From CAG-791 sp963629395 (GTDB taxonomy: Bacteria > Bacillota > Clostridia > Lachnospirales > Lachnospiraceae): a DNA stretch of 5,931 nt. The stretch is taken from the NCBI GenBank assembly GCA_963629395.1, contig CAVGIV010000102.1:1-5931 (forward strand), in the 5' to 3' direction. The notes beneath the pieces were generated by a model. It did no database searches. It was not told the origin of the DNA and saw nothing but the letters and a program-made list of their open reading frames with translations. Position numbers and translations under genes: made by a program. This document shows positions 1 through 5,931 of the stretch, in pieces (position 1 is the first letter of the stretch; every line of letters begins with the position of its first letter).

Positions 1-3000
1 TGTGCTCCGCGACCGGCTTGCGTTCTGCTACCACGCCGTCGAGCATCTGCTTGAACTTGGCGTCCTTCAGAATGCCAAGAGCCGCGCGCTGGGGCTGCTT
101 GCCCTGAATGAGCTTGGGAATCTCGTTGATGTCGGGCTGACCGCCCATTCGGTCGAATTCGGCGATCATCCGCTTGAAAGGATCGCAGGCCTGAACCAGC
201 CCGAGCATGGCGTCGATACTCTCCTGGCTCTTCACCATTTGGTGCAGCACGCCCAGATTTTTTTCGAGATGGACCATCTGGGCGAGCACACAGCTGCCCA
301 TCATCCGGTAGCCGGTATCAAACTGGGCCGTAGTCTCCATAGCCTCCATCCGTGCCTTGTAGGTCTGCGCCGGGGCGACGATGCTGCTGTTGACGAACTC
401 CGACAGCGGGGCCTCCGTAAAGGGGGCCTTGCCGTATTGACTGACGACCGCATCCATAAACTCATCGCTCCTGACCTGTGCCGTCCTCTGCGCCGTGTAC
501 ATAGTCTCCAAGGTCTGCGCAAACTGCTCCAGCTCCGCGATATGGTTGGCGATCACATCTCTTGCGACGGTCATCCGCCGGATAGCATCGGTCTCGGTCG
601 TGTTTTCTCCCCTGTCGAAGCTCGTCGTAAGATCTTCGACGTAGCTATCGCCCTGAATATAGGTAAGGAGCGCATCGACATTCTTTTGATGCTGCATCAG
701 CTGACGCAGCTTCTCGCCGGCCTGTCCTTCTCTCTGCGCCAGATCCGCCAGCACATGGCCGCTTACGGTGCGGGTGACGTCGTTGTGCGGCACGTTCAGC
801 GTCCCCTCCAGCGCCTGACGCTGATACTCTTTGGCATCGGCAAGGATGGAACTGTCCACGAACTGCCGGACGACGGGGCTGACGTTCTTGTACTTTTCCT
901 CTATGTCGTTCACGAGCTTGGCGCCGCACCGCTGGCTGAATGCATCGGTGACCCGGTCGGCCATGACCTTGGGATCGAAGGACGCAAGGAAGTGGGTCAG
1001 CTCCTCGCGGCTCAGCTTGTCCACAGACATACCGATACCTGTCTCGACCACCTGCTCACCGAGGGCCCTGATCCATTTTTTCTTCCGCTGGGAGCTTCCG
1101 CCAAGGAGCGTGAGCTCCAGCGGACCGGCGCCGTTCAGGCCGTCCTCCTCCCGCTGCGCCCGCTCCCGCAGGATCAGCTCACCCGCGACGCTGTAGCCGG
1201 CGAGCAGCTTGGCATCTAAGGCCAGCGAACCATCCTTGTCATCGGCGAACACGCCGTCCTTATCACGGGGGAACACCCGCAGATCCTGGATCACCGAAGA
1301 AAAGCTGGCCATGAAGGCGAGGGGGAGGCCCTGCGCGTAGTAGCGGTCGCTCAATTTCCCAAACCAGTCAGCCGGATCCTGCCTGCGGGCATCCTGCTCC
1401 TTCAAGTGGGCCATCTCCGCGTTCTCAAGGGCGGTCGCGCGGCGGATCTCATCCTCCGACATACCCTTGTAGCGCTCCAGCGTGTCCCGCGCCTTTTCCA
1501 CAAGCTCTAACTGGCGGAGCTTCGTCTCGGCGTAGTCCCGCACCTCCTTCGCGGCCTGGATGCGGGGGTTTTCGTATTTATTGTCGCTCTCATCCGGCTT
1601 CTTCGCCAGATATGCGTTGGTATTGGCGAGCAGCGTCTTAAAGCGCTGGTAGGCGTTCTCCAGCTCCTGCCGCTTATCAACGGCCTGCCCCAGCGGCTTG
1701 ACCTCGCAGACCTTGTCGAGGGCGCGCTTCATCTCCCTGTATTCGGGAGAGCTGATTTTATACCACACGTCGGTGGAGGCAAGCAGCTCACGGACCGCAT
1801 CGCTCTTCTGCTCCAGCGTGAGGTTGAACAGCGCCTCGGGCTGCTCCGCGGATACAATGGGCCGCCGGGAGTTGATGCCCGTGGCGGTGAGGATCACCAC
1901 GCGATTGCCCAGCTCATAGGCCACCGGCTTTCCGTTCCTCACCGGGGTATCCGCAGTTCTATACAGCGTATATCCCTGATTCGACTCGCTCACCTGCACG
2001 GTGTCCTCGGGGATAAAGCCGTAGACCTCCTGCATTCTGCGCTGCTCGCGCATATCGATCCGGTCACGGCGGATACCCCTGAGCGCGCGGACATCGGTGG
2101 CATAGGATTGGAAAAGATCCCCCTGTCCCGCGGTGAACGCCTCAAAGTTCGGGTCCTCCTGCCTGTTCCGCTCTCTAAAATCCTGAGCCATGACGCTTTC
2201 CGTAAAGATCAGCGCGTCGATGTTGGTCTCCATAATGTCATCGGGGTTCAGAAAAGTATAATAGGGATTGCCCATGGCCGCAAGAGGGATCACGGCATTT
2301 CTCAGCACCGGCTGATCGTTCTCGCGCTGCCTGAGGTATTCGAGCTGTTCCTCCGTGAACTCCATGCGGTCGTTGCCGTTGGTTGCCTGTCTAACATAGG
2401 TGGTCAGGTCATTGATGACGTCCAGCGCGTGCATCATGGCGAGGTAGTTCTGCCCCAGCTGCGCGGAGGTGATCTGGCCGGAGCTCAGCTCATCCACCCT
2501 TCCGGCGATCTCGGCGCTTTCGGCAACACGGCTGAGCACCAGCTCGCTGCGGCGCTTTCTCATCGCGTCGTCGGTGAAGAATGCCTCCGCTTCCTCCTGC
2601 GCCTGCTGCTCCGTCATTCCGTCCGCGATCAGCTGCTGCTTCTTTTCCTCGATATAGGCGGGGCGGTTATCCAAATTCTGATCCACCAGCCACAGGATCT
2701 CGCGGTTGCGGGGATCGGTTTCGCCGGACGCTTCGTAGTAGAACAGCGCGCGGGCCTCGCGCGTAACGTTCGCCCCTTTGCTCAGGTAGTTTTTTTCAAG
2801 CCGTATGGGCCAGACCGCATACTCGATCATGCCCTCGCGCACACCCGCAGACAGGCTGCGCCTATCCATCTGCTCATCTACGGTATAGTTCGTCATTTGG
2901 TACGCCTGACCCGGAACAGCAGGATGTCTATTGACCATCTCCCGATAATCAGCGCTGGTCAACGGCGGCATAAGCCTCTCGAAGATGTAGACGTCCAGCT

Positions 3001-3085
3001 GCGCTCGGATCTCCTCCTCGGTGATGCCGGGCTGCGTGCCGATCATGTTGGCGACAAAGGATATAAGTTCTTGTGTTGGTCTCAT
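1..3085 (-). CDS. Large repeat-containing protein of unknown function, paralogue of the upstream gene (3' end outside window)
   Basis: The reading frame runs from ATG at 3085-3083 to the left edge with no stop, giving 1028 residues; the C-terminus lies outside the window. The start is supported by AAAGAAAGG nine bases upstream and an in-frame stop at 3106-3104. I recognise no known family. The protein is hydrophilic and probably mostly helical, with only four Cys (460, 720, 932, 967) and no signal peptide or membrane segment, so a cytoplasmic location is inferred. Residues about 140-190 and 450-560 are rich in Glu, Lys, Arg, Gln and Ala and could form coiled coils. Residues 150-531 share ordered blocks with the 736-residue neighbour: GMTEQQAQEEAEA (156-168), NPYYTFLNPDD (273-283), YGFIPED (355-361) and KEVRDYAETKLRQLELVEK (513-531). 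Residues about 574-985 hold two clear copies and one degenerate copy of a module. It lies 97 bp downstream of its paralogue, probably in one operon. Coding status is nearly certain; function is unknown. Confidence 0.93.
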   Translation of the reverse strand, partial: MRPTQELISFVANMIGTQPGITEEEIRAQLDVYIFERLMPPLTSADYREMVNRHPAVPGQAYQMTNYTVDEQMDRRSLSAGVREGMIEYAVWPIRLEKNYLSKGANVTREARALFYYEASGETDPRNREILWLVDQNLDNRPAYIEEKKQQLIADGMTEQQAQEEAEAFFTDDAMRKRRSELVLSRVAESAEIAGRVDELSSGQITSAQLGQNYLAMMHALDVINDLTTYVRQATNGNDRMEFTEEQLEYLRQRENDQPVLRNAVIPLAAMGNPYYTFLNPDDIMETNIDALIFTESVMAQDFRERNRQEDPNFEAFTAGQGDLFQSYATDVRALRGIRRDRIDMREQRRMQEVYGFIPEDTVQVSESNQGYTLYRTADTPVRNGKPVAYELGNRVVILTATGINSRRPIVSAEQPEALFNLTLEQKSDAVRELLASTDVWYKISSPEYREMKRALDKVCEVKPLGQAVDKRQELENAYQRFKTLLANTNAYLAKKPDESDNKYENPRIQAAKEVRDYAETKLRQLELVEKARDTLERYKGMSEDEIRRATALENAEMAHLKEQDARRQDPADWFGKLSDRYYAQGLPLAFMASFSSVIQDLRVFPRDKDGVFADDKDGSLALDAKLLAGYSVAGELILRERAQREEDGLNGAGPLELTLLGGSSQRKKKWIRALGEQVVETGIGMSVDKLSREELTHFLASFDPKVMADRVTDAFSQRCGAKLVNDIEEKYKNVSPVVRQFVDSSILADAKEYQRQALEGTLNVPHNDVTRTVSGHVLADLAQREGQAGEKLRQLMQHQKNVDALLTYIQGDSYVEDLTTSFDRGENTTETDAIRRMTVARDVIANHIAELEQFAQTLETMYTAQRTAQVRSDEFMDAVVSQYGKAPFTEAPLSEFVNSSIVAPAQTYKARMEAMETTAQFDTGYRMMGSCVLAQMVHLEKNLGVLHQMVKSQESIDAMLGLVQACDPFKRMIAEFDRMGGQPDINEIPKLIQGKQPQRAALGILKDAKFKQMLDGVVAERKPVAEH
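131..538 (-). repeat. Protein repeat copy C in the larger protein (residues about 850-985)
   Basis: Contains AELEQFAQTL, then FVNSSI (897-902), CVLAQMVHLE (932-941), IDAMLGLVQ (957-965) and FDR (977-979). These align almost without gaps to copy B at a constant offset of 154-156 residues. The repeat shows at protein level only; I see no long identical DNA, so the duplication is old. Confidence 0.75.
599..1018 (-). repeat. Protein repeat copy B in the larger protein (residues about 690-829)
   Basis: Contains EELTHFLASF (694-703), FVDSSI (742-747), HVLADLAQRE (777-786), LRQL (793-796), VDALLTYIQ (803-811) and FDR (823-825). It matches copy C block by block and shares LRQL and NVDAL-type blocks with the C-terminal part of the 736-residue protein. 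Confidence 0.75.
1022..1366 (-). repeat. Degenerate repeat copy A in the larger protein (residues about 574-688)
   Basis: PLAFMASFSSVIQD (588-601) resembles PVVRQFVDSSILAD of copy B, and SVAGELILRERAQREE (632-647) resembles TVSGHVLADLAQREG, including an identical AQRE. A gap of about eight residues is needed between the two blocks, and an Asp/Lys-rich stretch (606-622) interrupts the module. This copy is much less certain than B and C. Confidence 0.4.
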
Positions 3086-3182
3086 AATAAACTGCCTTTC
3101 TTTCTATCGAAATTTACTGCCGCTGCCGCGCGCCGGCGGGAGCGCAGGATGGAACAGTTTCATCGGGAAATCTCTACGGAGC
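3086..3182 (-). other. 97-bp intergenic gap with imperfect GC-rich hairpin
   Basis: Between the two large genes, 3121-3144 can fold as CGCT and CCGC arms pairing with GCGG and AGCG (eight pairs, one internal mismatch, six-base loop). On the transcribed strand it is followed by GCAGTAAATTTCG, which lacks a real T run, so it is not a convincing terminator. It could be a processing or stabilising structure, or a partial attenuator between the genes. No promoter is obvious, so I favour co-transcription. Confidence 0.35.
3095..3103 (-). promoter_or_regulatory. Ribosome binding site of the downstream large gene
   Basis: AAAGAAAGG ends nine bases before ATG 3085-3083. It is weaker than the site of the upstream gene, but it is the only purine-rich stretch near this start, and an in-frame stop at 3106-3104 excludes longer starts. 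Confidence 0.75.
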
Positions 3183-5393
3183 TTAATGGAACCCCGGAAG
3201 ATTTTTGTTGGCCTGCTTTTGAGCGGCGTTCTGTTGTTCCTTGGGAGCCTGCTGCGGCTGGCTGTTGGCGGCCTTATGCTGCCTTATAACGGCCTTCATG
3301 ATGTCCTTGGCGACCTGCTTATGTACGCCGTCCCGCAGCAGCTTGTCCCGCGCGTCCGACCTACTGAGATCCAAAGCGCGGACGTTCTCGAAGAAGCTCT
3401 CAGACTCCCGCACCATGTGTACCAGCGCATCCACCTTGTTGCTGCTGGAGAGCTGGCGCAGCATACGCCTGTCCTTGGGGTTCGGGAACAGCTTTTCCTC
3501 GCTGTTGAGCAGTTCCTGCACCACGTTTGCCGCCACAATGTCCTTGTTGATCTTGTCGTTCTGCACCTCGAAGTCTTCAAAGGCACTACCGGTCACGGCG
3601 GCGTCACTGGGCGAGACGTATTTCATCTCTCTGCCCTCGATGTAGAACTTCAGATTCCCCTCCGACCGGAACTGCTGATCCATCGCCGACTCTTCCCCGT
3701 ACATAGCGGCGTCCAGTTCGCCAGTGGCAACGGTTTGGGCGAACCGCTGGTAGGTATCCTTCTCCCACTCCTCTTTGGCGGCCTGCTGCTGCACGGCGTA
3801 AATATGGCGATCCACAAGGTCGAGCTGACCGAGTTTCTTGTCCGCAAACTCCTTCACGGCCTTTGCCAAGTCGCTGCAGGCCTCGTCGCCCGTGATCACA
3901 AAATCATTGCCCGCGGCAAGGTAGTCCGCGGCGGCCTTTTGCAGGCCGCGGAGCTTTTTGCCGATCCTGTTGCGATCCTCCGCTTCGGCTTTCTCGCCCA
4001 GACTGTCGCCGCTCAGATCGTTCAGGGCCGCGCCGATCGCGGCAAAGGCGTCGGAGGGCTTCTCCCCCGCGGCGGCCCGATACTGCTCCAACAGCCGCTT
4101 CATGTCCTGCTCCAGCCCGGCGTCCACGTACCGGCCGGGGACGTGCTCGTTGAGCTTCATCCGGAGGCCCCGCTCCAGACCGAGATCGTCCACCCCGATG
4201 AGGAGGGTATCGTAACGGCCCCGGTGGTAGACGAGCATATCCGTCGTGGTGCAGTCCATGTCGATATCATCCGGGAAGCCGTACTTTTCCAGCGTCGGTC
4301 TCGCGTTTTCCTGCATCCCCTGGAATATCGTGGTGGTCGTCTCTGTGATGTAGTCGCAGAGCGATTCGTTGCCTTGAACCCCAAACAAATGGATATTGAG
4401 GAGATCCACGGGGTCCAGATAGGCGTAGTGGGGGGAAACGCTCTCGTCCGCCACGGAGCGGACAGGCTTGAGTTCCGTGGAAAGATTCTCAATGTCCTGC
4501 GCCTGCTGAGCAAGCTCCTTCTTGCGCTGGGCATAGTTGTTGACGTACCCTGCAAAGCCGGCAAAGGCGCTGGTTGCAACGAACATCATCTCGACGCCTT
4601 CGTCATGGACCAGCGTGCAGGCGTCTGCCAGCTTTTCAGGGTCAGTCTCCCTGCCGGAGGCCAGCATACCGGCGGCCTTTCTTGCCTCGCCCATTTTGGC
4701 GTAGGCCTTGTTGACCCGATCCTTGTAAATATCCACAAGGGCGTCCATGCCGTAGTTCCGCTCCAGCTCGGCGGCTTTTTCTGCCGCCTCCTCGGACATT
4801 CCGGCCTTGATCCCGCTCTGACGGCGCCGCTCCTGGAATTCATCCCAATTTATCCTGCCGTTTGCCACCGCAAACAGAGCCATGATCTTTTCGTTGAAGT
4901 TCCTGCTCTCCTTGGAGTCGTCCGTTTCCATCAGGAGATGGCCGAACCGAAAGCCCATGATGTGCCGGTCAATATCTTCGGTCTTTTCGACTCCCAAGAA
5001 GTCCTTTTCCAAGTCGTCCCACCGCTTTGACTGCTGCGCCTGCTTCAAAAGCACGGGCCGCATCGCCTGATAGTATTGCTTGGAATAGTTCAGGCGCTGC
5101 TTCATCTCCTCCGGGTGCTGGTCAAACCGGGTTTTCAGATCCTTCGGCTGAGTGTCCACGGGTGCGCTCAGCTTGCGGAAATCCTCCAGACGCTGGGGGA
5201 GCGCGTTTTCATCGGGCCACTGTTGCTCGACGATGATGTCGAGCTTTTTTAGGGCATCCTCCGGCGAGAGATTGCTGAAGAACTGCTCTACCTGCCGCGA
5301 CTGTCCGTTTTCCTCCACGGTGGTGGTGATCGTCAGTCCCTTGCCGGACATCAGATTACTCAGAAGCTTCAAAAGATGTGCGGGTGCGGGCAT
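3183..5393 (-). CDS. 736-residue helical protein of unknown function, paralogue of the downstream gene
   Basis: This is a complete gene, ATG at 5393-5391 to TAA at 3185-3183, with a perfect AAGGAGG eight bases before the start. I recognise no family. It is hydrophilic and probably mainly helical, with four Cys (259, 346, 381, 506) and no signal peptide or membrane segment; the least polar stretch, about 267-283, is too short and mixed to be a convincing membrane helix. Blocks shared with the downstream gene are GMSEEAAEKAAEL (198-210), SPHYAYLDPVD (320-330), YGFPDD (371-376) followed by MLVYH, and KAVKEFADKKLGQLDLVDR (511-529). Near the C-terminus, KYVSP (591-595) and LRQLSSSNKVDAL (645-657) match the repeat module of the downstream protein. 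The last 32 residues form a Gln/Ala/Asn/Lys-rich tail that is probably disordered. It is likely the first gene of a two-gene transcript. Function cannot be assigned. Confidence 0.95.
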   Translation of the reverse strand: MPAPAHLLKLLSNLMSGKGLTITTTVEENGQSRQVEQFFSNLSPEDALKKLDIIVEQQWPDENALPQRLEDFRKLSAPVDTQPKDLKTRFDQHPEEMKQRLNYSKQYYQAMRPVLLKQAQQSKRWDDLEKDFLGVEKTEDIDRHIMGFRFGHLLMETDDSKESRNFNEKIMALFAVANGRINWDEFQERRRQSGIKAGMSEEAAEKAAELERNYGMDALVDIYKDRVNKAYAKMGEARKAAGMLASGRETDPEKLADACTLVHDEGVEMMFVATSAFAGFAGYVNNYAQRKKELAQQAQDIENLSTELKPVRSVADESVSPHYAYLDPVDLLNIHLFGVQGNESLCDYITETTTTIFQGMQENARPTLEKYGFPDDIDMDCTTTDMLVYHRGRYDTLLIGVDDLGLERGLRMKLNEHVPGRYVDAGLEQDMKRLLEQYRAAAGEKPSDAFAAIGAALNDLSGDSLGEKAEAEDRNRIGKKLRGLQKAAADYLAAGNDFVITGDEACSDLAKAVKEFADKKLGQLDLVDRHIYAVQQQAAKEEWEKDTYQRFAQTVATGELDAAMYGEESAMDQQFRSEGNLKFYIEGREMKYVSPSDAAVTGSAFEDFEVQNDKINKDIVAANVVQELLNSEEKLFPNPKDRRMLRQLSSSNKVDALVHMVRESESFFENVRALDLSRSDARDKLLRDGVHKQVAKDIMKAVIRQHKAANSQPQQAPKEQQNAAQKQANKNLPGFH
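3186..3281 (-). other. Low-complexity Gln/Ala/Asn/Lys-rich C-terminal tail
   Basis: Residues 705-736 of the 736-residue protein consist mostly of Gln, Ala, Asn, Lys and Pro and end in NLPGFH. This composition is unlike the rest of the protein and suggests a flexible tail or linker. Confidence 0.6.
3366..3626 (-). repeat. Single copy of the repeat module in the 736-residue protein (residues about 590-676)
   Basis: KYVSP (591-595) aligns with the YKNVSP region of copy B. IVAANVVQELL (619-629) takes the place of the HVLADLA block, and LRQLSSSNKVDALVHMVRE (645-663) aligns with LRQL plus NVDALLTYIQ. The order and spacing agree, so the two proteins probably share this module, which is multiplied only in the larger one. 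Confidence 0.6.
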
Positions 5394-5401
5394 TGTTCCG
5401 T

Positions 5402-5408
5402 CCTCCTT
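5402..5408 (-). promoter_or_regulatory. Ribosome binding site of the 736-residue gene
   Basis: A perfect AAGGAGG lies eight bases before ATG 5393-5391. It fixes the start and points to efficient Firmicute-type initiation. Confidence 0.9.
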
Positions 5409-5433
5409 ATTTGTAATGCCGCTGGTGCAGCCG

Positions 5434-5462
5434 ATTTTCTTATCTATTTAAGAGATGAGCAA
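5434..5462 (-). promoter_or_regulatory. Weak candidate promoter for the 736-residue gene
   Basis: In the 193-bp leader, TTGCTC (5462-5457) and GAAAAT (5439-5434) are separated by 17 bases, leaving about 40 bases to the start codon. The match to the sigma-70-type consensus is poor (3/6 and 4/6). Overlapping it is a small inverted repeat, TCTTA-AATAGA-TAAGA (5453-5438), which could be a binding site or chance. This is the most AT-rich part of the leader. The rest of 5394-5586 shows no gene. Confidence 0.25.
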
Positions 5463-5533
5463 AACGGGCGGAAGGAGCTGCCCACAAACAAGTTAAATGG
5501 GAATTAAAAGAGTTAAGGGCATCTCAAGGGCGC

Positions 5534-5561
5534 AAAAATCATAGCGCGGTAAGCACCGCAC
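5534..5561 (-). terminator. Candidate intrinsic terminator after the transposase
   Basis: On the minus strand GTGCGGT-GCTT-ACCGCGC forms a seven-pair stem (one G-U pair) with a four-base loop. After a short TATGA spacer comes a run of five T. It lies 26 bases past the transposase stop codon, where a terminator is expected. The short T run and the spacer make it only moderately strong. If it works, it would separate transposase transcription from the downstream large genes. Confidence 0.5.
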
Positions 5562-5586
5562 CTGAAAAAGGTATGGAAAAGGCAGA

Positions 5587-5931
5587 TCAGGCGGAACGCC
5601 GAAGCTGTTTGGCAGAACGGTAGGAGCGAGAGCCGTGCAGAACGGCGGTCAGCGCAAGCGCTAAGGCGGAGATGTGGGCCAGCGTATTGAGGTTTGCCGC
5701 ACTGTTTCCGTTGCGCACCCACAGTCGTTCCTGACCTGTGGATTTAAAGCGGGAATTGTATCTTTCGCACTCTGTGCGCAAGGCATAGATACGCTTAAAA
5801 CGCAGGCATTCCCTGTCAATGGAAAGTCTATAGTCTGTTGGAATGGTCTTATATCTGGTGCAGCCTCGGTTCTTCCTGCCGTTGTTCCAGTTTTTGTGGT
5901 TACAAGGGCAAACACCGGTTTTGGACTGGCG
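5587..5931 (-). CDS. DDE transposase, C-terminal part (5' end outside window)
   Basis: The frame is open from the right edge to TGA at 5589-5587 and gives the last 114 residues of the protein. It contains an exact match to the IS4/IS5-type signature Y-x2-R-x3-E-x6-K: Y49, R52, E56 and K63 of the visible part, around ALRTECERYNSRFK. E56, encoded at 5766-5764, would be the third residue of the DDE catalytic triad that cuts and joins DNA ends. It is followed by GQERLWVRNG and a small-residue helix (NLNTLAHISALALALTAV), a layout familiar from transposase C-termini. Upstream lies a Cys-bearing stretch (C8, C10, C24) before the catalytic helix. The two other Asp residues should be outside the window, so whether the gene is intact cannot be judged. 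Family assignment below the IS4/IS5-like DDE level is not possible here. Confidence 0.85.
   Translation of the reverse strand, partial: RQSKTGVCPCNHKNWNNGRKNRGCTRYKTIPTDYRLSIDRECLRFKRIYALRTECERYNSRFKSTGQERLWVRNGNSAANLNTLAHISALALALTAVLHGSRSYRSAKQLRRSA

Larger units (their letters stand above)
5534..5931 (-). mobile_element. Partial insertion sequence (left portion only)
   Basis: The transposase C-terminus and the terminator-like hairpin just behind it indicate one end of an insertion sequence entering from the right. The transposase points toward the two large genes. The true boundary is not visible: the matching inverted repeat would be outside the window, so 5534 is only the edge of the last structure I attribute to the element. 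The boundary probably lies somewhere between about 5450 and 5586. Confidence 0.55.

Noticed and set aside
2..1219. 405-codon open frame on the plus strand
   Set aside because: It is the in-register antisense of the larger minus-strand gene. Its translation is unusually rich in Leu, His and Arg, and the sense strand carries the paralogue blocks and repeats.
3121..3144. GC-rich hairpin between the two large genes as a terminator
   Set aside because: The stem has an internal mismatch and no T run follows on the transcribed strand, so it is recorded only as a structure in the intergenic gap.
2108..3289. 393-codon open frame on the plus strand
   Set aside because: It is also an in-register antisense shadow. 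It runs across the start and ribosome binding site of the larger gene and into the end of the smaller one.
3021..5030. 669-codon open frame on the plus strand
   Set aside because: It is in exact codon register with the 736-residue minus-strand gene and exists because that gene avoids TTA, CTA and TCA. It starts inside the other large gene, has no convincing ribosome binding site and gives a Leu/His/Val-rich composition typical of antisense translation.
5491..5519. Short direct repeat AGTTAA with a GGG-bearing context at 5491 and 5511
   Set aside because: Six matching bases in AT-rich sequence are expected by chance. Without the other end of the insertion sequence it cannot be called a target duplication or transposase site.
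5513..5915. Two other minus-strand open frames (69 and 84 codons) overlapping the transposase
   Set aside because: They are out of frame with the transposase reading that contains the exact Y-x2-R-x3-E-x6-K signature, and they have no recognisable sequence.

Overview
The window looks like accessory DNA from a moderately GC-rich Firmicute, most plausibly a gut Clostridia/Oscillospiraceae-type bacterium. The clues are a perfect AAGGAGG ribosome binding site, GC-leaning codon use that avoids TTA/CTA/TCA, and the 3' end of an IS4/IS5-type DDE transposase. The taxonomic guess is inference only. All convincing genes lie on the minus strand, so transcription runs from high to low coordinates.

Layout in transcription order. 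(1) 5931-5587: the C-terminal 114 residues of a DDE transposase, entering from the right edge, with a candidate intrinsic terminator at 5561-5534. (2) 5586-5394: a 193-bp leader with a weak possible promoter and a strong Shine-Dalgarno site. (3) 5393-3183: a complete 736-residue protein of unknown function. (4) 3182-3086: a 97-bp gap with an imperfect GC-rich hairpin and a second ribosome binding site. (5) 3085 to the left edge: at least 1028 residues of a second, larger protein of unknown function. Its frame has no stop from position 3085 down to position 2, so the gene continues out of the window.

The main result is that the two large proteins, which match no family I recognise, appear to be paralogues. 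Several sequence blocks occur in both in the same order. In addition, the larger protein carries a repeated module of about 155 residues near its C-terminal side: two clear copies and one degenerate copy. A related copy sits near the C-terminus of the smaller protein. Both proteins are hydrophilic, apparently mostly helical, poor in cysteine, and show no signal peptide or membrane segment. The pair looks like a tandemly duplicated, repeat-expanded family of cytoplasmic proteins next to an insertion sequence. They probably share an operon and may act together, but nothing in the sequence gives a biochemical function.
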